NCBI GenBank assembly: GCA_963971425.1
Contig: OZ020520.1
Location: 23,516,754-23,580,753 of the forward strand
DNA: 64,000 nucleotides
Direction of reading: 5' to 3'
DNA from: Bryoerythrophyllum caledonicum
Lineage: Eukaryota > Streptophyta > Bryopsida > Pottiales > Pottiaceae
Positions 52,200 to 63,628 of this stretch are shown here, piece by piece. The notes beneath the pieces were generated by a model. That model saw nothing but the letters and a program-made list of their open reading frames with translations. It was not told where the DNA came from and did not search any database. Each line of letters opens with the position of its first letter. Position 1 is the stretch's first letter. The translations under genes and the position numbers were made by a program.

Positions 52200-52269
52200 T
52201 TAAGCAGCGATGAACTCTCGGTAAAGCTATTCGCAGATTACTTCAAAAGTGACAAACTATGGGCATGTT

Positions 52270-52350
52270 GTCCTTAAGCCCTATATATCCACGGATCCTC
52301 ATGGAAAACTATAAGAAGCCCCTGGAGGACTCTTGGAAATTTAGGGGTTA
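52270..52350 (-). mobile_element. End fragment of a long-class TTAA element
   Basis: 'AAGCCCCTGGAGGACTCTTGG' followed by AAATTTAGGGG and TTAA (near 52345) is the palindrome-bearing end alone. The rest is missing. Confidence 0.6.
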
Positions 52351-52870
52351 AAAGGTTAAAAGTTGCATGTGTGGATCCGATCTTGAGCATGCCCTTGAAT
52401 TTGGGTTTAGTGATGATTTGCAATACTTTTATTTACTTTAGAGCTAGAAATTGGATAGATTTGACTTTTCATTCAAATGTGCCAAACGTTTCGTCCATAT
52501 TGATCATTTTTCACCCATATAGCCCTATTTTTTTCAATGAAAGTTGACAGTGAGACTATTTTCTAGTACAAGTTAGAGCAAAATTATGATTTCTAAAACA
52601 TGTTTGGCTTCATATAGCAAGAAAAAAAAGGCATGAATGAAAGCATAGGAAAATTGAAACATGTATTCCAACAATTGGCCCCAAGGAGTAGGGTTCAATT
52701 TCGTGAAGTGTTATTTCATAACAAGAGTGCTATGTAGTGAGCAATACATAGTAAGTAGTGACTCCAGTCAATAAAATTAAAATTCATAAAAACAATTAAA
52801 ATTCAAATACAACACCATACATGTAGAATACTGTGGCCACTAGTCGTACGTTCTGACATTTTTAGGTTAA

Positions 52871-53158
52871 CCGTCTAATGCCTAAGTGGACCATGAGAGC
52901 TTGGAAGAGTCTATGAGCATAATAAACTAGGGAGAATATCATTTACACAGTGGATACAATCAACACAACCCCACTTCATAAAAATCACTGTAGCTTGCTA
53001 ATGCTTGCATGGATTGGAGATTGGAGAGATTTAATAAAAAGCTAGCGAGGAGCAAACTGCATTTAGAGGACGTGAGAGACAATGGCCAATTGTGGAAAGA
53101 GTTACATGAGCAAAAGCACCAAAATTGACCGTGCCGGGGCCTTGTGGCATTAAAGGGT
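52871..53158. mobile_element. 290-bp-class TTAA element
   Basis: 288 bp between TTAA at 52867-52870 and 53159-53162. The ends are CCGTCTAATGCC and CCCTTTAATGCC. It directly adjoins an end fragment of the short class (about 52800-52866, 'ACAACACCATACATGTAGAA'). Confidence 0.85.
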
Positions 53159-53323
53159 TTAACTTCAAACATACATTTTGAGATTGGTTTACCAAAATAT
53201 AATTTGCTACCATTGTGTTTTCTAACACATATGTCTCCAAAACTTGGTTTCCACAAGTTATAGTATAACTGACAAATTTTTATAAGCAATAGTTATTTAA
53301 CCCAACGACAAAATATAAGTTAA

Positions 53324-54307
53324 CTCCTAAATTTCTTTGACAATTTCACACCAAAAACACTTCAAAACTCCTTGTTTTAGTGCAATGAGTAAAGACAGAA
53401 CAAAAAACTTTAATTTCTAGTTTAATTATAGAATCTCAATTAAGACTTATTAACTTATATAAAACATTTCATAAAGTTTGACTACACGGATTGTAATATT
53501 ACAGTGTTTGAAGTACATAAATGGGTCCATTTTCTTCCCTATGTTAAGTAGATCAGCAGACTTTGACTTCACTTGGTATCAAATTTTTGCACTACCCAAG
53601 GTCTTAATCCATTTCCATCCTGTTAAGCATGATAGTTGTTCCTTGTACTCCAATTTTTAGAGGTAGAGAAAGGGTTTAACATATTCAAAAAAATTGTGCA
53701 AGGAATAGAGGTTCAAAAATTGTCAATTTTCATTATATTTTTTTGTGATCTTAGGATGTTTTAGAATGACAATCCAAATGGTCAATAAGAAGGTTTACAC
53801 CACATAATGCTGCGGAAAAAATAAAACATAAAAAATATGATAATCTCAAAGTTTTATGTAAAAAAGAAGAAGTTTTTTTGGTACCATGCCTGACAATGTG
53901 CGATAAAGTGTGAAAATGTTTGACTTCGATTTAAATGCTTTATTCCATTAAAGACAAGAGATTTTATTTGATAATATGAAAAGAAAGAATATTATTAGCT
54001 AGTATAGAAAATCTCACATTCAATAGAGTATCCTAGCAAAAGTTTTTGGAGTTGCCCAACATGCCCACTCTCCCCATTTGAACTTCAAAACCCTATTAAC
54101 TTTTTTGTAAAATGTCGGATTTAGGAAAAAATTGGACTCACACAAAGCTTTTAGTAATGTCCATCTACATTAGAAATTTCAAAAAATAATGTTATAAATT
54201 GAAGCAGACGCAATTTCAAAAAATAATGTTATAAATTGAAGCAGACGCAGGAGGTACCTGCCCGAACTTTCTAGAGTCCCCCGAGGGGACTCCTGGAAAT
54301 TTAGGGG
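53324..54307 (-). mobile_element. Long-class TTAA element, reverse orientation
   Basis: 984 bp flanked by TTAA at 53320-53323 and 54308-54311. The palindrome GAGTCCCCCGAGGGGACTC lies near the right end (54274-54292). A 37-bp tandem duplication inside (54175-54211 and 54212-54248) accounts for most of its extra length over the usual 944 bp. Confidence 0.92.
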
Positions 54308-54311
54308 TTAA

Positions 54312-55005
54312 CATACTAAATTCTCTTTTCACTGTATTCTTCAATGTTCATGACGTTGTGTGATGTTCATCCATTCCCTGTGTTCCTCTTCCTCAGCCTC
54401 GTAGAATACCTACGACACTATTCGTATCAAGAAACGTCTCGTTCATAGATTCCAGAGGCTTTTGTGTATCTACCACAGAAAATTCAGGAAATCCAAAGTA
54501 TTCCGAAGCATTTCCTTGCGAGAATTGAAGAAGAATACCTATGAAGACACGAGAGATACCAAGACTCTTGATGACAGCAATCTTCTGATCTAAATGAACT
54601 GGTGTGGGTCAACATATTCAAACAAGAACAAAATTAATAAATTTAAAAAAATGAAGAATTCATTTGGCCACCCCTTTCTCTAACCTCTATTTCCTGAGAG
54701 CACAGAAAAGAAACGTCGAGGCCACACAAATCTAAATCAATGAACACATAGACATGCAGACATAACAATTGCACTCACAGACCGCACTAAAACATGGAGT
54801 ACGTAGGTTCAGACATTAAACGAATAGCGCCAGGAATTATATCAGATAAACCACAACAGGAACAAAGCTGTGAGCTCCAAACAACCAGACTGAGAAGTAC
54901 CTCAAGAAACACATGTATAGTCGAGAACGGAGATGCAGAGAAAAAACTGCAACTTCCGAAAAAGTGATTAATGAATGCCTCCAATCCAATACATGAATGA
55001 ACGCT
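54312..55005. other. 3' flank of RPS18
   Basis: No gene is recognised. The part next to 55005 is presumably the RPS18 3' untranslated region. Confidence 0.5.
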
Positions 55006-56000
55006 CTATCTCTTCTTCGACACACCGACAGTCCTTCCACGACGCCCGGTGGTCTTAGTGTGTTGACCACGCACACGCAGGCCCCAGTAATGACGAAGTC
55101 CACGGTGGTTCCTAACCAAAGAAAGACGCACCAAGTTCAGAAGATGGTCACTTACATCATGACAACCAATTAACCAGAAGGTGCCACTGGTGGCCACAGT
55201 ATTCTATATGTAAGGTAACGTATTTGGACATGATAAGGTTCAGATATTGAAATGAACTACAAATGAAAGATGTCAGTTGAAGAATCTTCAATCCAAAGGT
55301 GTAAGTCTTGCTAAACTTCAATACATATTCTGTATTCTAAAGTGTAAAATACGTGCCTGTATATACGGTTCCCGATTGACGTTTTTGGTTAAGTGATTGA
55401 GAATGATTCAAGAATGACATGCTGCTCACCTGATCTTCTTCAAGCGCTCAAGGTCATCCCTCAGCTTCATGTCAAGGCCGTTGGAGACAACTTGGGAGTA
55501 GCGACCGTCCTTGTGGTCCTTCTTTCTGTTGAGAAACCAGTCTGGGATCTTGAACTGGCGAGGGTTGGCGACGATCACCATCAAGTTCTCAAGCTCGGCA
55601 GCGGACAGCTCGCCAGCCCTAGATAAATAGAGACAGCCGATCAAGGAAATTTAATTGACGAACAACTAATCACTGGCCACGGAAATCCACTACCAACAAA
55701 CAAAAAACACGCTACCTCTTGCTCATGTCGACGTCGGCCTTCTTGCAGACCAAGTTGGCGAACCGACGCCCGACTCCCTTGATGGAGGTCAAGGCGAACA
55801 TGATCTTCTGGCGTCCATCGACGTTCGTGTTCAGCACACGAAGAATGTGCTGAAATTCCTCGCCCGCAATGAGCGACTGGAACCACAACTCCCACTCCAG
55901 TGTCAGAAACCCTTAAATGGCCGAAAAAACCAAAAACAAACTCTGGGTTGCATAAAACAAATGGAGAATCAGTTGCAAATGTAGAAAGAGTGCGCACCAT
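55006..56000 (-). CDS. RPS18: 40S ribosomal protein S18 (uS13), four exons
   Basis: Coding exons on the minus strand: 55998-56000 (the ATG alone), 55716-55876, 55430-55618 and 55006-55111. All introns are GT-AG (121, 97 and 318 bp). They total 459 bases, i.e. 152 residues plus TAG, the usual length in plants. The product begins [20 protein letters not shown]. It contains [20 protein letters not shown], the plant-like stretch [19 protein letters not shown], and ends [18 protein letters not shown]. It is a head protein of the small cytosolic ribosomal subunit, near the decoding and subunit-bridge region. The start lies in GCCACCATGG. An exon consisting of the start codon alone, followed at once by a donor, is common in ribosomal protein genes. 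Intron 3 carries a TTAA element. No damaging change is visible. Confidence 0.96.
55174..55388. mobile_element. Short-class TTAA element inside RPS18 intron 3
   Basis: 215 bp between TTAA at 55170-55173 and 55389-55392. The ends are decayed to CCAGAAGG and CCAAAAACGTCAATCGGG. Class landmarks 'GTATTCTATATGTAAGGTAA' and 'AAAGGTGTAAGTCTTGCTAA' are present. It makes up two thirds of the intron and sits 36 bases from the 3' end and 57 from the 5' end of the following and preceding exons. Confidence 0.88.
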
Positions 56001-56135
56001 GGTGGCTTTGAGCTACAACGATTGCGAAAGCGCAGCGGGGGCAGTAAGGCGATGGCGCAAAGCAAGCGTGACGAGACTGAGCTCGAGAAAGAGCGACCTT
56101 CGCTGCCAGAAACCTCTTTCTAGGGCTTTGCTCAC

Positions 56136-56205
56136 CCTTCGTTCATCCTTCGTTCACCCCTCGTTCATCCTTCGTTCATCCTTCATCCGCGCTTCGTTCA
56201 TACGA
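56136..56205. repeat. TTCGTTCATCC tandem repeat in the RPS18 leader or promoter
   Basis: About six imperfect copies of 'TTCGTTCATCC' lie 135-205 bases upstream of the RPS18 start codon, next to CTAGGGCTTTG, which resembles the AAGCCCTAG-type boxes common in plant ribosomal protein promoters. The regulatory role is inferred from position. Confidence 0.6.
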
Positions 56206-56324
56206 TCTCATCCAATATTTATCATCCCAATTCATCTGTCCGTTGATTACTCATCAGTGACGTCACAGATGTATACTTTGGCTGGCGAAGAAGAAGCTCA
56301 ATCAAATTTCAATCCAATCATTAA

Positions 56325-56714
56325 CCCTTAAAGGTCTGAGAAGCCACATTTGGGTTGTAATATGATGTTTCCTGTGTATTTGACGTACAAGGTGTAAGAA
56401 TTGATGTGTAAGGTAGTTACAAAAAAAAATTGTTTGTGTTGAGCCCGATCCAATGAGACACGACAATTCTAATTTACTTCATTATTGCACCTACTACATG
56501 CTTGAGAAGTTGCAAAATGGTCATGTATTCTACATATATGGTGTTGTGTTTGAGCATGATAAGGTCCAAATATTAAAATGACCTCAAAATGAAAGATGTT
56601 AGTTGAAGAATCTTCCATCCAAAGGTGTATGTCTTGCTAAATTTTAATAGGTTTTTTGTATGTTAAGAGTAAAATACGTTACCATAGATATGGTCCCCCA
56701 CTAACCTTTAAGGG
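56325..56714. mobile_element. Short-class TTAA element, 390-bp variant
   Basis: Flanked by TTAA at 56321-56324 and 56715-56718. The ends are CCCTTAAAGGTC and CCCTTAAAGGTTAG. The right part carries class landmarks (ATGAAAGATGTTAGTTGAAG). Confidence 0.88.
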
Positions 56715-56725
56715 TTAACTCTTAA

Positions 56726-56974
56726 CCCTTGGAGTTAGTCCGGAACCATATATACATGCATGTATTTTACTTTGTAGAACACAAAAAATGTCTTAAACAT
56801 GAACAATATTTACACCTTTGGATTGAAGATTCTTCAACTAACATCTTTCATTTGGGGGTCATTTCAATATGTGAAATGTTCAACTAACATCTTTCATTTG
56901 GGGGTCATGTTCAAATACAACACTATACATGTAAAATACCGTGGCCACCACTCGCACCTTACGACGTCTAGGGG
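56726..56974. mobile_element. Short-class TTAA element, opposite orientation, adjacent copy
   Basis: 249 bp between TTAA at 56722-56725 and 56975-56978. The ends are CCCTTGGAGTTAGTCC and CCCCTAGACGTCG. An internal duplication of 'TTCAACTAACATCTTTCATT' (near 56837 and 56879) lengthens it. It lies only 11 bases from the preceding element and in the reverse direction. Confidence 0.85.
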
Positions 56975-57102
56975 TTAAACGTTAGTCATGAACCGTATAT
57001 GTAGGCACATATAGTGTATTCAAAGAATTATGTAATTCCAAATCATTATCTGATTTTTGCAAGGTATGATGTGTAAATCTAAACTTCCATGTTGAGAGTC
57101 TA

Positions 57103-57470
57103 CCGTAGGTGAACCTCTGGTCCATCATAAATTAATTAGAAAAGCCCATGCCGAATTAAGTAGAAAATATTTTTTTGAAAATGCCAAAATTGTTTTAAAT
57201 GTATATTTATAGATTTTGGCACATGGAGAGACATGAAAGGGGATTAAGGCTTGGAAAAGTCTTCATCCATGGCATTTAATGCGTAAACACTTGGGTTTGG
57301 AATCCCAAGGTCTTGAGTTCAATCCCTATCGGTGCCAAATCAGGCCAAATAAAGTAGTTTTTGATTTCTTGCCCAAAATAACATTATTGTTATTTTGAAT
57401 GCCAAATGTCATTTTTCACTTTAATTAACTTTTCGGCATTAAGGTGCCAAACCAGAGGTTCACCTACGGT
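57103..57470. mobile_element. 368-bp MITE with TA target duplication
   Basis: The ends are perfect 19-bp inverted repeats CCGTAGGTGAACCTCTGGT, flanked by TA at 57101-57102 and 57471-57472. It contains a tRNA-like segment (57271-57337). No coding sequence. Confidence 0.85.
57271..57337 (+). other. Weak tRNA-like sequence
   Basis: An acceptor-like pairing (GGCATTT with CGGTGCC), an anticodon-like hairpin (CTTGGG, loop, CCCAAG) and a B-box-like GAGTTCAATCCC are present in order. The D arm is missing and the T stem pairs poorly. It could be a tRNA remnant or a SINE head captured in the MITE. I do not think it is a functional tRNA. Confidence 0.35.
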
Positions 57471-57699
57471 AGTTCCTCGCAAATTTTTGTGCCAATTGAA
57501 TTTTTGTGCATCCATAGACCAAAATGCACCAGAGGATTAAGTCTTGAGTGCCCATGCAACAATCTTTTGGTCATTGGATGTGTTTATTTTGATACCGATT
57601 GTATAACGTTAGTTTGCTTACATCATATTGCTTGGACTCGTCTTTGACAAGGGTAAGATTATGACAATTTGATATGTTGATCGAGTTATTTGATTTTTT

Positions 57700-57870
57700 T
57701 CAATTATAAATAATTTATTTTATTTTATTTGAATGGTTTATGAGAATTGTATTCAATCGTAAATATTCAAGTATGTATGAACTATGTATAAAGTATAAAG
57801 TATGAATAAAGTATGAATAAAGTATGTATACAATATATATAAAGTATGTATAAAATATATATACCCAAGT
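57700..57870. repeat. AT-rich simple repeat (AAAGTATG/ATATAT)
   Basis: Repeated 'AAAGTATGAATAAAGTATG' units and TATA runs. No coding value. Confidence 0.7.
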
Positions 57871-57899
57871 CATTTTTGCCTTTTTAGTGTATGATAGCT

Positions 57900-58719
57900 T
57901 CGGTTCCATAACATCCAAAGTGCAAATCAAGGATCAAATTATTGACCCCGATCAAGCGTTGCACCAAACGTGAAGTCTGGTGCAGCCCTTGGCTCTGTCC
58001 CCGTTCCACGCCATTTTTCCCCAGACCCACCCCGCGGTCACCACGGTGATCGCTTGCCATGTTGGCCTCTACCACGTCGAAGGGCTGCGACGAGGGCGCC
58101 CGCGCGCCTGAACCCGTTCGTCCGCTCACAACCTTCAACTGACATCCTCCCTCATCCGTCTACCCTTCTCATCCGTTTGGAACTACCCGTCTCCCTATCA
58201 ATGTGCTTCAATGCCCACAGCTCAACTACCTCGACGTTCAGAAATTCCCACTGCCTTCTTTACTTCAATGCGCCCTTGCAGTGATTGCTCACAGCCGCCT
58301 TGGCCTTTCAATGCAACCGCAGATGACAGCAACTCTCCCAAGCATGGGGATTTGCCGTCATCCACGGTTGCCGGACGAGGTTTTTTCCTTATAGTGTTTT
58401 TGGCGTAGGTGGTTGTGTGAAGCTGTGGTGGAAGTGTAGGGTTCCGGCAGCGTGTGTTCAAAGAGGCATCTACAAGGGGTTTAGGGTGTGAGAGGAATTT
58501 GGTGAAGAAAAGGAGTGTAAGGTGAATTTTGTTGTGGGGTGTAATGAATTTTGTGAAGGTGGTTTAAATGAATTCACAGATGTTAGAATCATTGTGTCGC
58601 AATCAAATTGCGGGGTGGGAGCTTGCCCATGATTGCGTAGTTGCGGCATGCCTACGATGTGAAGGTGGCCGGTTTAAGAGGTCCAAGTTTTAGGGTACCG
58701 GGAGGAAGGCAGGCGGAGT
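57900..58719. other. Moderately GC-rich region without recognised gene
   Basis: Frames of 60-104 codons overlap on both strands and resemble no family I know. The base composition is higher in GC than the surroundings. Confidence 0.4.
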
Positions 58720-59250
58720 AGCTTCCAAGCATATTTAGTGTGGCGTAGCTTTGTGACCCTCTTGAGCGCCCTGCAGCAGCAACTAGAGCGCGATGTAGGA
58801 CTGCCCCAAGCGGAGTGCGACATAGGACTACCCCAAGCAAAGCGCGGCGTACTAACATGATGGGGAGGACTGCAGGACTCCGCCAAGCAAAAGCGAGAGG
58901 GAGAGTTGCGGCTTGCGATTTATAGACATTTGGTTGCGACTACGGCAATACGACGTCCGGTTGCGCCTAGCAGTGGGCGACGGAGTGCGACCTAAGGTTG
59001 CGCGAAGCCAGCGTGATTGGGGGCCACACCAAGCGGAGCGCGACGGAGAGTTGTGTCTACCTCATCACAAAAGAGGGTTGCGCGACGTGGGGCTTTGCCA
59101 AACGGAGCGCGTCTAAGGGTTGCGCGTAGTGAATCGCAAGATTGACTGTGCAATAGAGGATTGCGTATAGGGGAACTCAACGGAAGGTTGCGCCAATTGG
59201 AGCGCAAGGAAGACCTACGCGAAGTAGAGCGTGCCGTGGACGTGTGCCAA
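58720..59250. repeat. GC-rich degenerate tandem repeat
   Basis: The words 'CCAAGCGGAGCGCGAC', 'GGGTTGCGCG' and 'GGAGAGTTG' recur at irregular intervals of about 40-60 bases (for example near 58806, 59032 and 59095). Several overlapping frames result on both strands. None is recognised. Confidence 0.55.
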
Positions 59251-59852
59251 ATCCCGTGTAGTGTGGACTTCAACGATGCGGAGTACAACGTGGTTCATGG
59301 TTGTCATGACGTGATGGAGGTGGAGCGTGCGAACCGGAAATGGCGCAACATGACGCCCAGTGAAGGAGGCGTGCCCGGTGAGACAAATCGTCATCAACCA
59401 AGCCACGCCACAAGGGAGCACCTTAGGTGTGCATTTCACCCACCTCTTTCACTTCTTCATGTATGTCTATCTGGAAGGGTGTAGCTCTAGTAGTCTTTCC
59501 ACTATCTCTAAGTAATTGCGGTCATGCCATGTGAAGAGGACGCAGATGGTAACAAGGGGCACAAGGGCTCTTTGAAGACCGTTGCACTTTCGGTCACACG
59601 CACTACGGAGGGCACCCTACCCGGGCATGGACATACCATTGACTGTTTATAGGATTTAGGTTTTATAGTAGGATTTCAGCAGTGGTGTTAGCTACGCTTT
59701 AGGTAAAGCACCACGGTCAAGTGTAATGTCACGTGCGGATTCAGATTTAGGGTTGCACTCCAAAGTTCAAGGTTTGCAATTTTGAAGACGAACCATGGCG
59801 ATGCCATTGTCCAAGCTGGTAAGAGTCCTGACCCTTATCATATTCTATTATT

Positions 59853-60762
59853 TTGGTATTCCTTGTGTTTCCGTGCATTGCTAATTTCAGCTATGTTGTA
59901 TTGCTTCTCCTCTTAGGAGGGGAGATCGAAGCTTTTGGAGTCCATCACAACCTTGTCTTTTCCTATGCGGCCCGACTCTATGCATACGAGGACAGCGTAG
60001 CCCAGGTCACAGTTGCCCGGGCAGAGTTCATAGGGAATACCATGCCGATGTATGACCTAGACATGAAGATGGCAGCCGAGGATGCGTCGTGGTCGTGGTC
60101 ATCTCTTTATCTCTTGAAGGAGTTGTTTCCATCCCCGCCATGTTTGGAATGCCAGTTCCAACACACTGAAGAAGAGTCCAAGGTTCTCATGGCTTAGATG
60201 TTTGCTGAAAAGCACAACGGTGCATTGGACGTGCCGGCGCCGCCGCTAGCAAGAGCGTTAAAGCTATATTTGTGTAGCGAGTACAAGTGTGATGTTCCCA
60301 TCTTGTGTGAAGTTTACAAGGTTTGCATACGGACTATCTTGAAAAGAGGGTGCCCCAGCTCATCTATGCCATAAAGGAACTCATACGGATGGGCGTAATT
60401 TTTTTCCTACAATGGACACAGACGGCGATGAGTTTGCTAAATTTTGGTTAGTCATAGAGTCCCAATCCGGCCTCGGTGACTTATATGACCAATACATGGA
60501 GTGGCGTAGGGCAACCTACGTCCAGGCATGCTCCCACATGCTCCACTTTGAAATGAACCATGAGCTCTAGATGATGTCGGTCAAGGGTGCAAGCCATGTG
60601 AACTTGGCAGCGGCGGCATGCTTTTGCCATGTCCTCATGATCCGGGAGAATATGGCGCTCAAGTATAGCCCCGAGTGTTTGAAGGCTACTAGGACTTGGA
60701 CTGCCTCCAAGCAAACCTTGTACCACGTGGCCAAGTCATGGCATTGGGAGGGATTCCTATAA
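59853..60762 (+). pseudogene. Unrecognised degenerate coding-like region
   Basis: An open stretch of 114 codons from 59853 is followed, in frame across one TAG (60195-60197), by more coding-like sequence to about 60371. A second frame runs from 60412 across a TAG at 60568-60570 to 60762. The composition is more GC-rich and amino-acid-like than the flanks (YEDSVAQVTVARAEFIG, YDQYMEWRRATYVQ). It contains no domain I can name. It may be a decayed retroelement or host gene. Confidence 0.35.
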
Positions 60763-63628
60763 CTTTCTATGTTCCTCTTTGGCAACCAAGAGTTGCATTC
60801 GTAGTTTAGGTAGTTTACAATTAAGTGTGGAGGCTGAGTTTTATCCAATAATCATATGATAAGGGGTGTGCATTATTTCGGATCCGCAGTACTGGCTAAG
60901 TATTTTAGGGTTGTTGGATTCAATGTTATTGCATAGCATTAGAGCTTTGTGTTTTTCCTTAATAATCAACTGCAAGTGTTGTTATGAGCACCTTTTATTC
61001 ATGGTTGGGGGGAGGGGCTTGTCCATGAATCACAAGAAACTCACCATAGACAGAGGAACCTTGATTTTATCATTAGCCCGCATATCATTACTTTCTTCAA
61101 GACAAAGATGGAATTCAATCAATACAATCAACAAAATATAGACAAGCAAAGATTTATTGAGGTGAATTTTCCCCAAGTTGTATCATTTTATTGCCATGTT
61201 TGGATGAGAATGGTGCATATTCCTTGAAATATTGATTGCTTCTTGGAATTGTAAGGCTTTGTGTTACTTTAGCTTCGTGACTTCACTCAGCTTCATGTCG
61301 GTGCTTTGGTCGTTGCCCCCTCTAGCGTGAGTCTTGGACAACATGTGCAGACTATATGACAACAACTTGATAGACTTGACAAAAATACTCAATTCTCCTT
61401 TATGCTCTTTCGTGCAAAAGATCACAAACTCCATAAATTCAAATGTCGTCTTTACTATGAAACGAAACTACCATTGTCCATCCTCCTCACATGGAAAGCC
61501 GTTCATTCCTATAATGTCACCACGCTTGACACTATCTCATAAACACGGTCCATGCCTATAATAACCAAATGAGACGAGCGATTGTGGGTTGTTGTGAGAC
61601 ATGATTTGTTGTCAACAAAACTGCCAAAACATTCAACAAAAAGAGCATTAGAAAACACAGCGCAACTATTTCAATATAAAATTCTAAAATATTATCAAAC
61701 CCTATATCCAAAGCATACTTTCAAAAGTGTTCTATCAAGAAAGGCTACAAAGATTTCAATTGGATATTTTATTATAGCATCTTCTTAGTGGACATATGTA
61801 ATAGTAAATCTCCTTATATCTTAAGTTACAATTAAAAAAAGAGATTGTAAATAAAATTTTCCATGAGTTTCTTTATTTTAATAAGAATCACATTGTAGGT
61901 TCTAATGATGATTAATCTCTAATTGTTCATATAAACGATGGAAAGTCTTACTATAAATTTGATATCCAATATAAAATAATTTTGAAAACTTTTAAATCAC
62001 TTTTGTTATACAAGGTGTAATAAATAACTAATTTTTTAAAAAACTAATGAATGAAAACAATATGTGTTGATAAGAAATTGAACGTTAAAAATTACATTTA
62101 TAATCTAAATGGAGTCATATGAGTAAGCCAAAGGACGAGTGATGGCTGAGTACACTCCATATTTTCTAGTAAAGAAGGAGGAAAGACTAATATCAAAAGA
62201 AATTTTAATGCATTCTATTTCTATGAGTGAGGTCATTGTTTGGATAAAATCTAATTTTGTTTGCAAATTTATGGTCTTTTATAAGAAATATCAAACACAA
62301 ATGTTTGTCAAACTAAAGGGATATTATAGTTCATTAATACATAGCACATGGAATTATTTTATTTCACCTAAATACCTTTAAAAATGATTAGAATAATGCA
62401 AATATTACTATAAGTGGTTTAATACATGATTTAAGTATGTCATGTTTCTATTTTTGACATGTAACGTAGTTTGTAATTTAGGATTTGCTAGATGAGACAC
62501 AAAATATGCAAATCTATATCTTACCGTAAATGTTGACATGTTTCATCATGTTGATCTTAGATTATTCAAATCAAATATTAGCATATCAAGAATGATTACA
62601 AATAAACAACCATCAATAATGTTATCCAAAATGGATAAAAGGCTTTTTTGTATAAAAAAATCAACAAGATTTTATAAATTTATAGTGTTTGGAATGGAGA
62701 TATAAGGTCCATTTACATCAAATGCAAATTTTGTTGCATTTGAACACAGATATGTGTTGCGGGTACAAATTTTTGTATTTGAAATGCAAAGTGAGTTTAA
62801 GAAGTCACAAATTAGAGTATTTGAAAAAGTATGGCTCTTGTTTGAATGACTCTCTTGTACTATAAAGAAGTATATAGATGACTTTGTAATCATTAAAAAT
62901 GTACAAAAGTTGGTATTTTGCATGATCAATTTATATACGGACAATATCATTGGAGTTATTATGAAATTTGTGAACTGATATGAAATTGAATGACATAAAA
63001 GGAATACATGGAGGTCATGTTATTAAATACTAACCATTTGATGCAGAAGTGCTTTTTAAAACCGTACTTATTGTATAATGTGATATATGTTGTTGAAATA
63101 TAATGTCATTTTTTTATCAAGCATTTAATTGCAGAGTGGTTGCTTTTTTCATAAAATAATTATTTTAGAAGAGAAAATCAAAGTTTCAAATTGTGAGAAT
63201 TCATGCCATGTCTCATTATACGGATAATCAGATCTCCATTTGAATATACCTCCAATATGTATGAGCATTTACATATTGCATTAATGATGGCAACTTACAA
63301 AGCAAGTATTTAAAAAATTTTAAGTTTCATTGTGAAACATTATAAAAGACTTCAAGCATATTGGACAAATTAACATATGAGAAGGAATGTTTTGAACATG
63401 CAGGAAAGAAGTTTGTTATTAAATCATGTACATAATATGATTTGACAACAACATGTATGTTTGATGGTGAAGGAACCTGAAAAGTACATCATATGAATGT
63501 AAATTAACATAATTTGAATGACCAGTTAGTACAATATTTATTGTTAGATTTTTTGTAAGCTTTGAAATCTAGTTCATATATTTAAAATGGTTTTTAAGGA
63601 AATTTAAGAAGAAATTTTATTATTATAG
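60763..63628. other. AT-rich region, nothing recognised
   Basis: Only short frames without domains (for example 62139-62381). Very low GC from about 61600 onward suggests intron or intergenic DNA. Confidence 0.45.

Noticed and set aside
57103-57117. CCGTAGGTGAACCT matches the 3' end of 18S rRNA (helix 45 region)
   Set aside because: The match is only about 14 bases, the neighbours do not continue as rRNA, and the same bases recur inverted at 57457-57470 as a MITE end.
58362-58396. TTTTTTCCTTATAGTG, resembling a CACTA-type end
   Set aside because: No partner end starting CACTATAAGG was found nearby and no 3-bp duplication could be paired. The similarity to the real CACTA end at 31542 is too short.
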